This document shows positions 8,086-16,834 of a stretch of DNA of 30,095 bases, in pieces. The notes beneath the pieces were generated by a model. It had not been told where the DNA came from. It was given only the letters and a program-made list of their open reading frames with translations, and searched no databases. The position numbers and the translations under genes are program-made. Within the stretch, counting starts at the first letter, position 1, and every line of letters starts with the position of its first letter. Origin of the DNA: an uncultured Coriobacteriaceae bacterium (lineage in GTDB: Bacteria; Actinomycetota; Coriobacteriia; Coriobacteriales; QAMH01). The stretch covers positions 1 to 30,095 of the forward strand of contig UQUH01000018.1 in the NCBI GenBank assembly GCA_900544245.1, read 5' to 3'.

Positions 8086-8781
8086 CTATCGGTAGAAGCG
8101 CGGCTCGATGACGTCGAGGGAAAGCGCGTCTTGGATACCGAGCAGCGTGGAGCGCGTCAACGCGGCAAGCCCCGTGAAGAAGGCGTCTGCCGCGGCGTTT
8201 TGCATGAGGACGAGGAAATGCGGGGCCCACGTGAGCAGGTGATGCTGCAGGTAATCTCCGAGCAGCTCGGGGCGGTTATCGGCAAGCCACGCCATGAGCT
8301 CGAGCATCGTCCCGATATGGTCTTCGGGCTCCTCCGACTTGCCACGACGGATCTCGATTCCGTTTTTGCGTAGCCATTCGCGCAGCTCGAGCGTCGAGAG
8401 GCCGAAGACGACCTGGTCGCGGTCAGTGTAGACCGATCCCCAGGGCGCAGCTGCCTTCTTGGCCGGACCGACGAAGAGTCGCCGGTACTCGTCGGCAAGC
8501 GATGACGTGGCGGCTAGCGACTCGTTGTCCACGGCGAGCTCGTCTTCGAAGCGCTTAGCGCCCCTGACCATATTGGTGATGGGCTCGAGCGCCTCGTCGG
8601 GCGCCACGAAGGGCCATTCCTCGCACAATGCCGTGGGGTTCGATCGTGCCAGCGCGACGTACAGTGCCTCCACCTTCTCGCGGTCGAGCAGGGGGTCGTA
8701 CCTGAAGAGGGGACCGAGCGTTCTGCCGGCAAAGGCGATGCCCTCAAGCGTCTTCTCGTCGATCGTCTGGTGTTCGGTCAT
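8086..8781 (-). CDS. TorD/DmsD-family molybdoenzyme maturation chaperone
   Basis: This is a 231-residue, mostly helical protein. The diagnostic stretch EYRRLFVGP...PWGSVYTD is the TorD-family signature (E-x2-RLFVGP-x-PPW-SVY type). TorD proteins bind the twin-arginine signal of a Mo-enzyme precursor and hold it until cofactor insertion. The start at 8781 has a GAGG upstream; a longer upstream extension is unsupported. It is the last gene of the dmsABC-like operon and should serve the dmsA-like precursor, which carries an SRRSFVK signal. The cytoplasmic Mo-enzyme upstream has no such signal, although TorD-like proteins can also help cofactor loading of other Mo-enzymes. It is separated from dmsC by a perfect hairpin, so its level may be set apart from the operon. 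Confidence 0.88.
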   Translation of the reverse strand: MTEHQTIDEKTLEGIAFAGRTLGPLFRYDPLLDREKVEALYVALARSNPTALCEEWPFVAPDEALEPITNMVRGAKRFEDELAVDNESLAATSSLADEYRRLFVGPAKKAAAPWGSVYTDRDQVVFGLSTLELREWLRKNGIEIRRGKSEEPEDHIGTMLELMAWLADNRPELLGDYLQHHLLTWAPHFLVLMQNAAADAFFTGLAALTRSTLLGIQDALSLDVIEPRFYR

Positions 8782-8841
8782 GTTCGTGCCTCGCTTCTCC
8801 GGATAGATTCGCAGTCTGGGCGCAAGCCACTGTTGTGGCCA

Positions 8842-8877
8842 CACGGGGCGATGCCGTCTGCATGACATCGCCCCGTG
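8842..8877 (-). terminator. Perfect 12-bp hairpin between dmsC-like and torD-like genes
   Basis: CACGGGGCGATG at 8842-8853 pairs exactly with CATCGCCCCGTG at 8866-8877 around a 12-nt loop, just after the dmsC-like stop (8884). No U-run follows on the minus strand. A second, weaker 5-bp stem (GCCAC/GTGGC) lies just downstream at about 8826-8839. Likely a partial terminator or an mRNA-processing/stability site that lowers torD expression relative to dmsABC. Confidence 0.55.
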
Positions 8878-8883
8878 CGATCG

Positions 8884-9741
8884 TTATAGGCCGATGCCTA
8901 TCTGCACGCCGTAGAAGATGCCACGTGCGAGGAAGATGGCGACGAGTGCGATGATGGTTCCGCACGTGAGCCAAGCGGTGCGTTTGGCGCCCTTGCCTAG
9001 AAACGCCGTGGCGACGGCGACGATCGAAAACGCGATCGTGAGCACGAGCGGGACGATAAGCGTGCCGGTGTTGGCGGCGATGTTGACCATCGCGCTCTTC
9101 GCGCTTGCTCCCATGCCGAACAGCACGGCCGTGCCGATAATCAGCACAAGACCGCCGAGCATTGCCAGCAGCCTGATTCTGCCGTCGGCTTCGCCTTCGA
9201 GCGGTGTGTCCCTGACCGACATGTTGAGTACCGTGCCGCCTAGCAACGCGCCGCCGAGCAGCATCGCGCCGAGCACCTGCACGGTTCCCCAGGGGCTATT
9301 CCAGATGGGAATGGCGGGCAACGCGTAGGCAAGTCCCATCATGATGCACGAGACGAGGCCGAAAAGCGCCACCACGCCCGAGAACACGACGCGCGGGCCG
9401 TGCTTCTCCAACTTGCCCGCGAGTGCGACGAGCCAGTAGACGAGGGCGAGTACGAGAAACACGCAGAACGCCACGATCTCGTTCGTCATGGGCGAACCGC
9501 CGATCGTGTTGACGATGTTGAACGCGTGCAGCGGGTCGCCCAGGTGGAAGAACGCGCAGACGAGTGCGACCACGCAGAAGGCGATCGGCACGACCGTCAG
9601 CCTGTCGAGCCGCTTGACGCTGCCGGCCCCCATGGACTTGTTGACGTATATCGCGCAGAACATCGCGACGAAGGCGCCGATGCCCATCGAGGCAAGCGTC
9701 GTGAACAGCGCCAATGGAAGTTCCTTGATTACCGCATCCAT
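8884..9741 (-). CDS. dmsC: DmsC-like membrane anchor subunit of a DMSO reductase-type enzyme
   Basis: This 285-residue integral membrane protein has about eight transmembrane helices. The N-terminus MDAVIKELPLALFTTLASM and the loop AFFHLGDPLHAF fit the DmsC family, which anchors the DmsAB dimer and oxidises menaquinol. It lies directly after the dmsB-like gene (stop at 9745, start at 9741; the GAGGT site is inside the dmsB end), so the two are translationally coupled. It makes the dmsA-like enzyme a quinol-dependent terminal reductase facing outward. Which oxide (S-oxide, N-oxide or other) is reduced cannot be told. The symbol reflects family resemblance. Confidence 0.88.
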   Translation of the reverse strand: MDAVIKELPLALFTTLASMGIGAFVAMFCAIYVNKSMGAGSVKRLDRLTVVPIAFCVVALVCAFFHLGDPLHAFNIVNTIGGSPMTNEIVAFCVFLVLALVYWLVALAGKLEKHGPRVVFSGVVALFGLVSCIMMGLAYALPAIPIWNSPWGTVQVLGAMLLGGALLGGTVLNMSVRDTPLEGEADGRIRLLAMLGGLVLIIGTAVLFGMGASAKSAMVNIAANTGTLIVPLVLTIAFSIVAVATAFLGKGAKRTAWLTCGTIIALVAIFLARGIFYGVQIGIGL

Positions 9742-9744
9742 GAG

Positions 9745-10365
9745 CTAGACCTCCTCTGGGTTCGAAACGTATCCGGACTCGACGTATGGGAGCTCGGATG
9801 CCGGTGACGGCTTGATGATGAAATTGGGCTGCGTCATCGACGGGTTCACCAGCGGGTAGATCTGCCGCACGTCACCGTACTTTGCCTTGAGCTCCTCGAT
9901 GGGGCCGCTGTCGAGCGCACGTAGCGGGCAGGCGCTTACGCATACGGGCGTCTTGCCCGTGTCCAGGCGCTCCCAGCATGCCTCGCACTTGACGGCATGA
10001 CCGCTCTCGTGGTCGATCTGCGGCGAGTTGTACGGGCATGCCATGACGCAGTAGCCGCATCCCATGCACTTGGTGGTGTCCACCTTGACGATACCGTCCT
10101 TGGGATCCTTGTGCATGGCGGTCGTGGGGCAGACGTCCGCGCAAGCCGGATTATCGCAGTGCTGGCAGCCGATGGAGAGATGGTAGAGGAAGCTGTCCGT
10201 CTCGTAGGCGCCGTCCTGCTCGCCTTTCCATTGCCCTCCCTCGATGTCGTACACCTTGCGCCGCGCGATGTCGAGCGGGGAGTCGTAGTAGTCCTTGCAC
10301 GCCATCACACAGGTCTTGCATCCCGTGCAGCGCGTGTTGTCGTAGAAGAATCCGTATTGAGCCAT
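9745..10365 (-). CDS. dmsB: DmsB-like four-cluster [4Fe-4S] electron-transfer subunit
   Basis: This 206-residue protein has 16 Cys in the order C13/16/19/23, C67/70/75/79, C100/103/106/110 and C127/130/142/146, the standard four-cluster DmsB pattern. The first reads CTGCKTCVMACKD. It has no signal peptide, so it would be carried out with the Tat-signal-bearing catalytic subunit, as known for DmsB. It lies 9 bp after the dmsA-like stop and is followed by the dmsC-like gene at a 3-bp distance. It relays electrons from the quinol site in the membrane to the Mo centre. It is clearly related to the ferredoxin at 3360-4103, but the C-terminal tails differ. Confidence 0.92.
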   Translation of the reverse strand: MAQYGFFYDNTRCTGCKTCVMACKDYYDSPLDIARRKVYDIEGGQWKGEQDGAYETDSFLYHLSIGCQHCDNPACADVCPTTAMHKDPKDGIVKVDTTKCMGCGYCVMACPYNSPQIDHESGHAVKCEACWERLDTGKTPVCVSACPLRALDSGPIEELKAKYGDVRQIYPLVNPSMTQPNFIIKPSPASELPYVESGYVSNPEEV

Positions 10366-10374
10366 GATTCACCT

Positions 10375-12861
10375 CTAAACTTTCCGCACTTCGGCGATGA
10401 TCGAATTGCTGGGTCCGTTGCCGTGGGCAAGGGGCGAGGGCGTGTAGGTGGTGAGCGTGTTGATGCATCCGCCGGTGTCGAGCTTGTCGCCCTCCATGTT
10501 GGCTTCGTGCCAGAAACCCTGGGGCATGGCGATGACGCTCGGGACGATGCGTGACGTGACATGCGCCTCGACCTGCACCTCGCCGGCCGGGCTCTTGACG
10601 CGCACCATGTCGCCGTCGTTGATCTTGCGCGGTTCGGCGTCGATGGGGTTGATCCACAGGCGATGGCGGTTGTAGTCGCGCAGAACCTCGAGCGCGCCGA
10701 ACGAGGAGTGCGTGCGTGCCTTGTCGTGCCAGCCGGACATGTAGAGCGGGTACTCGCTCGTGACCGCGCCGTAGCCTTCCACGCCCGGGTCGAAGATGGG
10801 GATGGGGGAGATGACCTGGCCTTCTGACAGCTCCCGCTCGCTCGCGATCTTCTCGAGTGCCTCGGAGTAGATCTCTATCTTGCCCGACGGCGTCTTCCAG
10901 GGATTGCCCACCGGGTCGGCGACGTTCTTTTCGAAGGCGATGGCCGTGGGCAGCTCGCGCTTCCACACGCCCTGCTCGAGGATCTGGTCCCAGGAGGGCA
11001 TCTCGGGGTCTTCGGCAGCTCCCTCTTCGTAGATGGAACGGATCCACTCGTCCTGGGTCTTGCCGGCCGTGAACTTGTCCTTCATGCCAAAGCGGTCGGC
11101 GATCTCGGCGTGCACGTCGTAGATGGGGCGGCATTCGAAGGGAGGCTCCTGCGCGGGGCCGCCGACAGTGACGCCCCAGTAGTATTCGGAGTAGCCGTTG
11201 GTCGACATGTTGAGCTGTTCGGCGCGCATGGCGTCGGGGAGCAGTATGTCGGCGTACTTGGCCGAGTCCGTCATGAAGGTGTCGCACACGACGATGAACT
11301 CGCACTTCTTCTCGTCGGAAAGCGTCTCGAAGACGCGGTTGACGTCACCGTGTTGGTTGGTGATGCAGTTGCCGGCGTAGTTCCAGAGGAACTTGATGCC
11401 GTTTTTCGGCGCCTCGATCTTGGCGGCAGCGGCGGCTGCCTCGGGGTCCTGCGCACCCATGAAGAGCGCGAGCTCGTCGGCCGCGTCGAGTTCCTTTTGG
11501 AAGTCCGATCCCTCGGCGATGCACTTGAGCCACGAATAACACGATATCTTGGCGTTGACCATGTTCTCGGGCACGCCGTTGGGGTCGTCGTCGGAAGACG
11601 GGATGGACCCGACGGGCGCTCCCGGCGGTTCGGCCTCGCGCATGCCGGAGTTCGTGCCCTCGCGACCGAGGTTGCCGGTCAGGAGCGCGAGCATGCACAC
11701 CGCGCGCGTGGCCGACTCGCCGTTGCTGTGGCGCTGCAGGCCCCAGCCCTGCACGACGTAGACGCTATTGGCCTCGTGCAGCTTGCGGGCGAGCTCGCGG
11801 ATGGTCTTGGCGGGAACGAGCGTGATCTCGGCGGCCCACTCGGGCGTCTTCTCGACCTTGTCGTAGCCGGTTCCCATGATGTAGTCGTAGTACGACTTGT
11901 TATGTCCCTTGGCCGATGCGGGCATGGTCTCCTCGTCGTAGCCCTGGCAGTACCTATGCAGGAAGTCGAGGTCGACCCAGCCCTTCTCGATGAGCTCGTG
12001 GGCGACGCCGGCGACGAGTGCCGCGTCCGTGCCCGTGCGAATGGGCAGCCATTCCTCGGGATGACCAGCAGCTGTCTCGTTATAACGGTAATCGATGTGG
12101 ATGATCTCGGGGCCTTCCTCGCGCACGCGCGCGTAGTCCCAGACCACGTTGGCACCACCCATGCGATTGTCCGCCGGCGAGTTGCCGAACATCAAGACGA
12201 GGTCTGCCTTGCCAGCCTGGTCAACTGACGAGGCACTTACGTTCTCATAGGGCGAGACGCCCACGCCGTACATGAAGGGCATCACGTACTGGTGCATGCC
12301 AGTCGAGTAGTCGCCGTACATGGGGAGGTAGCCACCCAGGCAGTTCATCAGGCGCTCGGTGGTGCGTCCCGTCGCCGAATACATGCCGGTGGCGTAGTTG
12401 ATGTAGATCGAGTCGTTGCCGTAGGTCTCGATCGTGTACTTGAGCTTGTCCGCAATTGTGTCGATGGCCTCGTCCCAGCTGATACGCTCGAACTTGCCCG
12501 TCCCGCGCGGCCCCGTGCGCTTCATCGGATACTGTAGACGATCGGGATGGTTGATCCACTGACGCATCGCACGCCCGCGCAGGCAGGCTCGTGCCTGGAA
12601 GTCATCGCTTCCCGTATCGTCGGTGAGCATGTAGGCGATTTTGCCGTCCCTCACATGCCACTGGAAGACGCACCTTCCTCCGCAGTTCACGTTGCATTGG
12701 CTCCAGACGATCTGATCGTCGGCCGCAGCATGTGCAGGCTCGACGTTGTCGAACAGGTCCTCTGCCGTGGAGACGGCACCGCCTGCCGCGGCCAGCACGG
12801 CGAGTGCGCCGCCGGCCTTGACGAAGCTTCGTCTCGAAAGCTCTGGGGTTTTCATTGTCAT
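10375..12861 (-). CDS. dmsA: DmsA-like catalytic subunit, Tat-exported Mo-bisPGD reductase
   Basis: This is an 828-residue protein. A twin-arginine signal (SRRSFVKAGG, residues 9-18) is followed by an Ala-rich hydrophobic stretch and an AHA cleavage site near 43-45. The [4Fe-4S] ligands are C56, C60, C64 and C93 (C-x3-C-x3-C ... ARACLRG). PMKR (112-115) and the ISWDEAIDTIADKL motif follow, and a GDYSTG region points to Ser186 as the Mo ligand. The start at 12861 follows AGGAG by 5 bases; a second in-frame ATG at 12855 is less well placed. It belongs with dmsB, dmsC and torD on the same strand. It should work outside the membrane as a quinol-linked terminal reductase. The exact acceptor is unknown; Eggerthellaceae carry many paralogues, so the symbol marks family only. 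Confidence 0.92.
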   Translation of the reverse strand: MTMKTPELSRRSFVKAGGALAVLAAAGGAVSTAEDLFDNVEPAHAAADDQIVWSQCNVNCGGRCVFQWHVRDGKIAYMLTDDTGSDDFQARACLRGRAMRQWINHPDRLQYPMKRTGPRGTGKFERISWDEAIDTIADKLKYTIETYGNDSIYINYATGMYSATGRTTERLMNCLGGYLPMYGDYSTGMHQYVMPFMYGVGVSPYENVSASSVDQAGKADLVLMFGNSPADNRMGGANVVWDYARVREEGPEIIHIDYRYNETAAGHPEEWLPIRTGTDAALVAGVAHELIEKGWVDLDFLHRYCQGYDEETMPASAKGHNKSYYDYIMGTGYDKVEKTPEWAAEITLVPAKTIRELARKLHEANSVYVVQGWGLQRHSNGESATRAVCMLALLTGNLGREGTNSGMREAEPPGAPVGSIPSSDDDPNGVPENMVNAKISCYSWLKCIAEGSDFQKELDAADELALFMGAQDPEAAAAAAKIEAPKNGIKFLWNYAGNCITNQHGDVNRVFETLSDEKKCEFIVVCDTFMTDSAKYADILLPDAMRAEQLNMSTNGYSEYYWGVTVGGPAQEPPFECRPIYDVHAEIADRFGMKDKFTAGKTQDEWIRSIYEEGAAEDPEMPSWDQILEQGVWKRELPTAIAFEKNVADPVGNPWKTPSGKIEIYSEALEKIASERELSEGQVISPIPIFDPGVEGYGAVTSEYPLYMSGWHDKARTHSSFGALEVLRDYNRHRLWINPIDAEPRKINDGDMVRVKSPAGEVQVEAHVTSRIVPSVIAMPQGFWHEANMEGDKLDTGGCINTLTTYTPSPLAHGNGPSNSIIAEVRKV

Positions 12862-13108
12862 TCCAGCTCCTCTCTCGCAAACTTCGCGTACGCTCGTGCG
12901 TGTAACTTCGTCTTCACCCCTCTCATGCCAACTTTTGTCAATAAAAGTTTGGCGAACGGTCGAAATTTAGTGGTTTTCGGTTATGTGCCTATTATTCTGA
13001 GTTAGACTGTATAAGTCAATACGTTTCGCATTTGATTGGCGGACAAATCACTAGTACTTGTCCGATAGTGGCGAAAGGCCGATTGGTGAGCTCGAGACGG
13101 GGGCATTC
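12862..13108. promoter_or_regulatory. Divergent intergenic region between dmsA-like and DUF488 genes
   Basis: The region is more A/T-rich than its neighbours. An imperfect inverted repeat lies at 12928-12952 (CCAACTTTT-N6-AAAAGTTTGG), and GGACAA...TTGTCC lies at 13041-13063 upstream of the DUF488 gene. Weak -10-like A/T hexamers occur, but no convincing -35/-10 pair or FNR-type TTGAT-N4-ATCAA box was found. Confidence 0.4.
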
Positions 13109-13480
13109 ATGGATATCAAGATTAAACGTGTCTACGAGAAGCCCGAGGCAGACGATGGCTATCGTGTACTCGTCGACAAACTTTGGCCGCGTGGCATACG
13201 CAAGGCCGATTTGCCATATGACTACTGGGCCAAGGAGCTCACGCCGTCGACGGCGGCGCGCAAGGCGTTCGGGCACAAAGCCGAGAACTTCGATGCCTTC
13301 AAGGAGCGCTACCTTGGCGAGCTCAACACAAGCGATGAGGCACGCGCCTGTGCGCAGCAGCTTGAGGAGAACGCGATGCATGCAGGCGATAGCACCATCA
13401 CGTTGCTCTACGCGGCACGGGATCCCAAGATCAACCACGCGGTCATCCTCAGGGAATGGCTCGAGGAGCAGATGAAATGA
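13109..13480 (+). CDS. DUF488-family protein
   Basis: This 123-residue protein shows the DUF488 pattern IKIKRVYEKP..DGYRVLVDKLWPRGI and ends LYAARDPKINHAVILREWLE. DUF488 proteins are small, mostly uncharacterised; Arg/Lys-rich motifs and a C-terminal LYAA..NHAVVL motif are typical. The start at 13109 (MDIKIKR) is preferred; a TTG 51 bases upstream would add residues absent in the family. Its ATGA-type junction with the next gene means it is co-translated with a phosphatase-like protein. Its biochemical role is unknown. Confidence 0.85.
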   Translation: MDIKIKRVYEKPEADDGYRVLVDKLWPRGIRKADLPYDYWAKELTPSTAARKAFGHKAENFDAFKERYLGELNTSDEARACAQQLEENAMHAGDSTITLLYAARDPKINHAVILREWLEEQMK

Positions 13481-14367
13481 TGAGAAGGCGTTTTGATATG
13501 AGTGATGCGAGGGATACGAATGGCAAGACGAGGACAGGCCCCGAACTGCCCGAGCCAATCCCCAGGTTCGAGAACTTCGGCCACGTGACGCTGCGCGGAG
13601 CGCGCAACACGCGTGACCTGGGCGCGCTGTCGACGGCTGATGGCAGGACCATCGCTGCGGGCAGGCTCATCCGTTCCGGTGACTTGCACAAATGCACGGA
13701 CGAGGACATCGAGCTGCTGCGCGACGGCCACGGGCTTATACGCGTCGTGGATTTCCGCACGGCAAAAGAACGCGGGGGCGCTCCCGATCCACAGAGCCGC
13801 ATGCAGGGGATTGACTTTGCCGAGCTGCCGGTCTTTTCCGAGGCCGCCGTCGGCATCACGCATGAAGGCGGCATCGCAGGTGATATCGCGGCACTCAAGC
13901 GCTTCAGCGGCAACGCCTACGAGACCATCCGCGGTTTGTACGTCACCTGCCTGCTCGGCGAGGACGGTAAGCGGGCCTACCGGGAGTTCTTCGAGACGCT
14001 TCTGGCGGCCGAGGACGGGGCGACGCTATGGCACTGCACCGAGGGCAAGGATCGCGCGGGGCTCGCGAGCGTTCTCGTCGAGTATGCGCTCGGCGTTCCG
14101 ATGCCCCACATCCGCGCGGATTATCTCGCGACCAACCTCTTCGTGCGCGATGCGGCCGAGGAGATTCTCGATGCGCTTGCCGGGCATGGCCTACTCGAGC
14201 ACGTCGACTTGGACGTTGATTCCATCTTCTATGCCGACATGGATTACCTGGACGCGGCCCTCGAGGCCGTCGAGCAGGAATGCGGTGGCATGGATGCCTA
14301 CCTCGCGGCGGTCCTCGGCGTGGGAGAACGCGAACGCGAGCGGCTCAGGGAGCTCTATCTGCAGTAG
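13477..14367 (+). CDS. Tyrosine/dual-specificity phosphatase-like protein (Y_phosphatase3 type)
   Basis: This 296-residue protein has the P-loop HCTEGKDRAG near residues 186-195, the Cys-x5-Arg signature of cysteine-dependent phosphatases. The GARNTRDLGAL-like motif near the N-terminus fits the bacterial Tyr-phosphatase 3 family (MptpB/LipA-like). Catalytic Cys187 and Arg193 are present. The ATG at 13477 overlaps the DUF488 stop (ATGA), with GAGGAG eight bases upstream. Bacterial members act on phosphotyrosine, phosphoserine or phosphoinositide substrates. The target here is unknown, and there is no signal peptide, so it is cytoplasmic as read. The last ~100 residues form a helical tail. Confidence 0.88.
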   Translation: MMRRRFDMSDARDTNGKTRTGPELPEPIPRFENFGHVTLRGARNTRDLGALSTADGRTIAAGRLIRSGDLHKCTDEDIELLRDGHGLIRVVDFRTAKERGGAPDPQSRMQGIDFAELPVFSEAAVGITHEGGIAGDIAALKRFSGNAYETIRGLYVTCLLGEDGKRAYREFFETLLAAEDGATLWHCTEGKDRAGLASVLVEYALGVPMPHIRADYLATNLFVRDAAEEILDALAGHGLLEHVDLDVDSIFYADMDYLDAALEAVEQECGGMDAYLAAVLGVGERERERLRELYLQ

Positions 14368-14417
14368 ACGCGTGCCGTCATGCTGGCGGCGTTTCAACGA
14401 TTGAGAGGATGATTGTC

Positions 14418-15254
14418 ATGTTCGTGATCGGAGCACATTTATCGAAGCGCGAGGGCTATCTCTCCATGGCGATGGAGGCGGATGGCCTGGGCGCGAACAC
14501 CTTCCAGTACTTCTCGCGCAATCCGCGCGGTAGCAGCGTCAAACCCGTTGACGAGGCAGACGTGAAGGCATATCGCGAGTACGCGGAGGAGCACGACATC
14601 GTGAGCCCGCTCGCCTACGCGCCCTATGACATCGAGCCCGCCTCGGGCAAGGTCGAGCAGCGTGACTTCGCCCTGGCGGTCATGGCCGAGGATATGGCGC
14701 GTCTTGACGAGATTCCCGGCCAGAATTACCTCGTGCGCCCCGGCAGTGCGCTCGACGAGCCCAAGATGCAGGGGCTTGCCAAGTTTGCTGCCGCTATCAA
14801 CGCCACCGTGCACCCCAGTCAGCAGGGCAAGCTGCTCATCTGCATGCTTGCGGGCGAGGGACACCAGCTGTGCAGTAGCTTCGAAGAAGTCGCGCAGGTC
14901 ATCGAGCAGGTCGACCTCAAGGATCACGTGGGCGTGCTCATCGATGCCGCCGCGCTATGGGGTGCCGGCTATGACATCGTGGGTGACCTCGATGGCGTGC
15001 TCGACGAATTCGACCGTGTGATTGGCCTGGACAAGCTATGCGCCGTGCATCTCAACGACAGCAAGGAAGCGCGTGGCTCGCATGTGGACCGCCATGCCCG
15101 CATCGGTTCTGGCACCATCGGCTTTGACGCCCTGGCGGCTATGACCAACAATCCGCGCCTGGCTGACTTGCCGTTCTACATCGAGGAGCCTCACTCGACG
15201 CTCGCGGAGTATCGCGAGGACATCGAGCGCTTCAAGCTGGCGCGCAAGGCGTAG
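14418..15254 (+). CDS. nfo: Endonuclease IV (AP endonuclease)
   Basis: This is a 278-residue TIM-barrel enzyme of the Nfo family. It cuts abasic sites and some oxidised bases in DNA, using a trinuclear zinc centre. The N-terminus begins FVIGAHLSKREGY, and the C-terminal signature HLNDSKEARGSHVDRHARIG carries the metal-binding Asp/His residues. Length matches the family (about 280). The ATG at 14418 follows AGAGG; an ATG nine bases earlier is in frame too. It lies downstream of the phosphatase gene on the same strand. It overlaps the convergent ferrochelatase by 23 bp at its 3' end. Confidence 0.93.
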   Translation: MFVIGAHLSKREGYLSMAMEADGLGANTFQYFSRNPRGSSVKPVDEADVKAYREYAEEHDIVSPLAYAPYDIEPASGKVEQRDFALAVMAEDMARLDEIPGQNYLVRPGSALDEPKMQGLAKFAAAINATVHPSQQGKLLICMLAGEGHQLCSSFEEVAQVIEQVDLKDHVGVLIDAAALWGAGYDIVGDLDGVLDEFDRVIGLDKLCAVHLNDSKEARGSHVDRHARIGSGTIGFDALAAMTNNPRLADLPFYIEEPHSTLAEYREDIERFKLARKA

Positions 15255-16230
15255 AAAGGGCACGTAGGGCGACCTGCCTGATCAGGTTAACCTGGGCTGG
15301 CGAGTCGTTGAGACAGGGCACGTAGACGAACGAATCCTCTGGTTTGCCTGCGTTTGCTTCGAGCCAGGTGTCGCGCAACGTGTCCTGGATGTCATGAGTC
15401 GTCTCGAGGCAATCGACGGAGAAGTTGGGTGCGATCACGAAGAGCCGTCGTGCGTTGGCAAACGTGCCCAGGACCTCCTTCGTGAAAGGCCCCAGCCATG
15501 TGCGGCTCTTATCAAAGCGGCATTGGTAGCCCACGCGCCAGGTGTTTTCGGGAAGCCCCAGGTCATCGGCAACGTTTCGTGCCGTTTGCCGCGTCTGTTT
15601 GTCGTACGTGTCTCCGGAGCGGATATCGGTCATCGGAATCGAGTGAAACGCGAAGAGCAGACAGTCTCCTGCGTCGGCATCGAAACCCGACTGGGAAACG
15701 GAATCCGCGATCGCGGTGACGTAGGCTGGTTCGTCGTGGTAGTTCTCCACGAAGCGTAGCGTCGGCGTCCAGCCGAGGTTCTCGATCGCCTGGTCGGTCT
15801 TGTCTCTTACCGCTGCGGTCGTCGAGAAGGCGCTTTGGGGATACAGCGGGATGACGACGATCTCGTCGCAGCCGTGCTCCCTGCAATCGACCAGAGCATC
15901 TTCGACGAAGGGCGTCGAATAGCACATGGCATGGCGCACGAGGGCGATGTCGTCATCGTGCGCGCATGCTCGCTCGAGCTTCTGCGCGAGCGATCTCATT
16001 CCCGCGTCCAACGGCGCGCCCTCGTCGGTCCATATCGATGCGTACTTGGCAGCCGAGACTGGGGCGCGCTTGGGGATGATGAAGCGGTTCAGGATGAGAC
16101 GCCAGAGGCGTGGGTTCATGGGACATATGCGCGGATCGGAGAGAAACGCACGCAGGTATTCGGCCACCGCCTCGCTCGTCGGTGTGGCGGGACTGCCCGT
16201 GTTCACGATGATGATGCCGGTTTTGCCCAT
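15232..16230 (-). CDS. hemH: Ferrochelatase
   Basis: This is a 332-residue enzyme that inserts Fe2+ into the porphyrin ring to make haem (or coproheme). Seen: IIIVNTGSPATPTSEAV at the start, AFHSIPMTDIRSGDTYDKQT with the invariant metal-site His, YQCRFDKSRTWLGPFT, and APNFSVDCLETTHDI with the late conserved Glu. The normal RYG-x-PS segment is altered to MCYSTPFVEDAL. The start at 16230 (MGKTG) is preferred with AAGG upstream; a longer N-terminus would be basic and unsupported. Its 3' end overlaps endonuclease IV by 23 bp. Haem supply would fit a respiratory lifestyle, but no cytochrome gene is in the window. Whether it acts on protoporphyrin or coproporphyrin is not readable here. Confidence 0.9.
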   Translation of the reverse strand: MGKTGIIIVNTGSPATPTSEAVAEYLRAFLSDPRICPMNPRLWRLILNRFIIPKRAPVSAAKYASIWTDEGAPLDAGMRSLAQKLERACAHDDDIALVRHAMCYSTPFVEDALVDCREHGCDEIVVIPLYPQSAFSTTAAVRDKTDQAIENLGWTPTLRFVENYHDEPAYVTAIADSVSQSGFDADAGDCLLFAFHSIPMTDIRSGDTYDKQTRQTARNVADDLGLPENTWRVGYQCRFDKSRTWLGPFTKEVLGTFANARRLFVIAPNFSVDCLETTHDIQDTLRDTWLEANAGKPEDSFVYVPCLNDSPAQVNLIRQVALRALSTPCAPA

Positions 16231-16300
16231 GGCTCGCCTTGCTCGTCGGGAGTGAGTCCTTACAAGCCCAAGTCTAGCATTCGTTTCAATTCGCCGCGTC

Positions 16301-16831
16301 TCAGTCCCCAAGTCGCACCGTGTAAATTGGTTCGTAGATCGCGCCATCACTGGTCAGCGTGCTCTTGAAGAGCGTGAGCTCGTCGGCACGCGTTGGGGCG
16401 GGGAAGGGTAGGGCCGGCAGCATGCCATGGTCGAGCGCGGCACGTCGTGCGATGGTGAGATGGGGAAGGAAGGGCTTTGCGTCAAAGCCCACGCCGGCGT
16501 CATCAAGTCCCGCGCGTACGAAGGCGGCAAGGTTCATGAGCGTCGGGTCCTGCATGAAGCCGAGCCACAGGGTCGCATCGTGCGCGCGGCCGAACTTGCC
16601 CAGTCCATCGGGCGCCAGATCGACGGGGTCGAAGCGGCTTGCCGCCTCGTCGAGCACGCCCATGGTGTCAGCGAGTTCTCGTTCGGTGGCGTCGCCAAGA
16701 AAGGCGAGCGTCACGTGATAGTTTTCGCGGGGTACGAAGCGGCCCCTTACGGACGTCTTGAGCTGGCGTGCCAGGGCGGCGACGTCCTCCCGCAGGACCG
16801 GCGGAATGTCCAGGGCGATGAAGGCGCGCAT
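16301..16831 (-). CDS. thpR: RNA 2',3'-cyclic phosphodiesterase, ThpR/LigT family
   Basis: This 176-residue protein has the two HxTx motifs of the 2H phosphoesterase superfamily, HVTL near residue 39 and HLTI near residue 124, plus the typical N-terminal MRAFIALDIP. ThpR proteins open 2',3'-cyclic phosphates on RNA ends and can reversibly join 2'-5' links in vitro. It starts 3 bp after the stop of the PPOX-fold gene on the same strand, so the two are probably co-translated. The ferrochelatase gene follows 70 bp on. Confidence 0.93.
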   Translation of the reverse strand: MRAFIALDIPPVLREDVAALARQLKTSVRGRFVPRENYHVTLAFLGDATERELADTMGVLDEAASRFDPVDLAPDGLGKFGRAHDATLWLGFMQDPTLMNLAAFVRAGLDDAGVGFDAKPFLPHLTIARRAALDHGMLPALPFPAPTRADELTLFKSTLTSDGAIYEPIYTVRLGD

Positions 16832-16834
16832 GGG

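Noticed and set aside
12862..13108. An FNR-type anaerobic box before the dmsA-like gene
   Set aside because: No TTGAT-N4-ATCAA-like site was found; the A/T palindrome at 12928-12952 does not fit.
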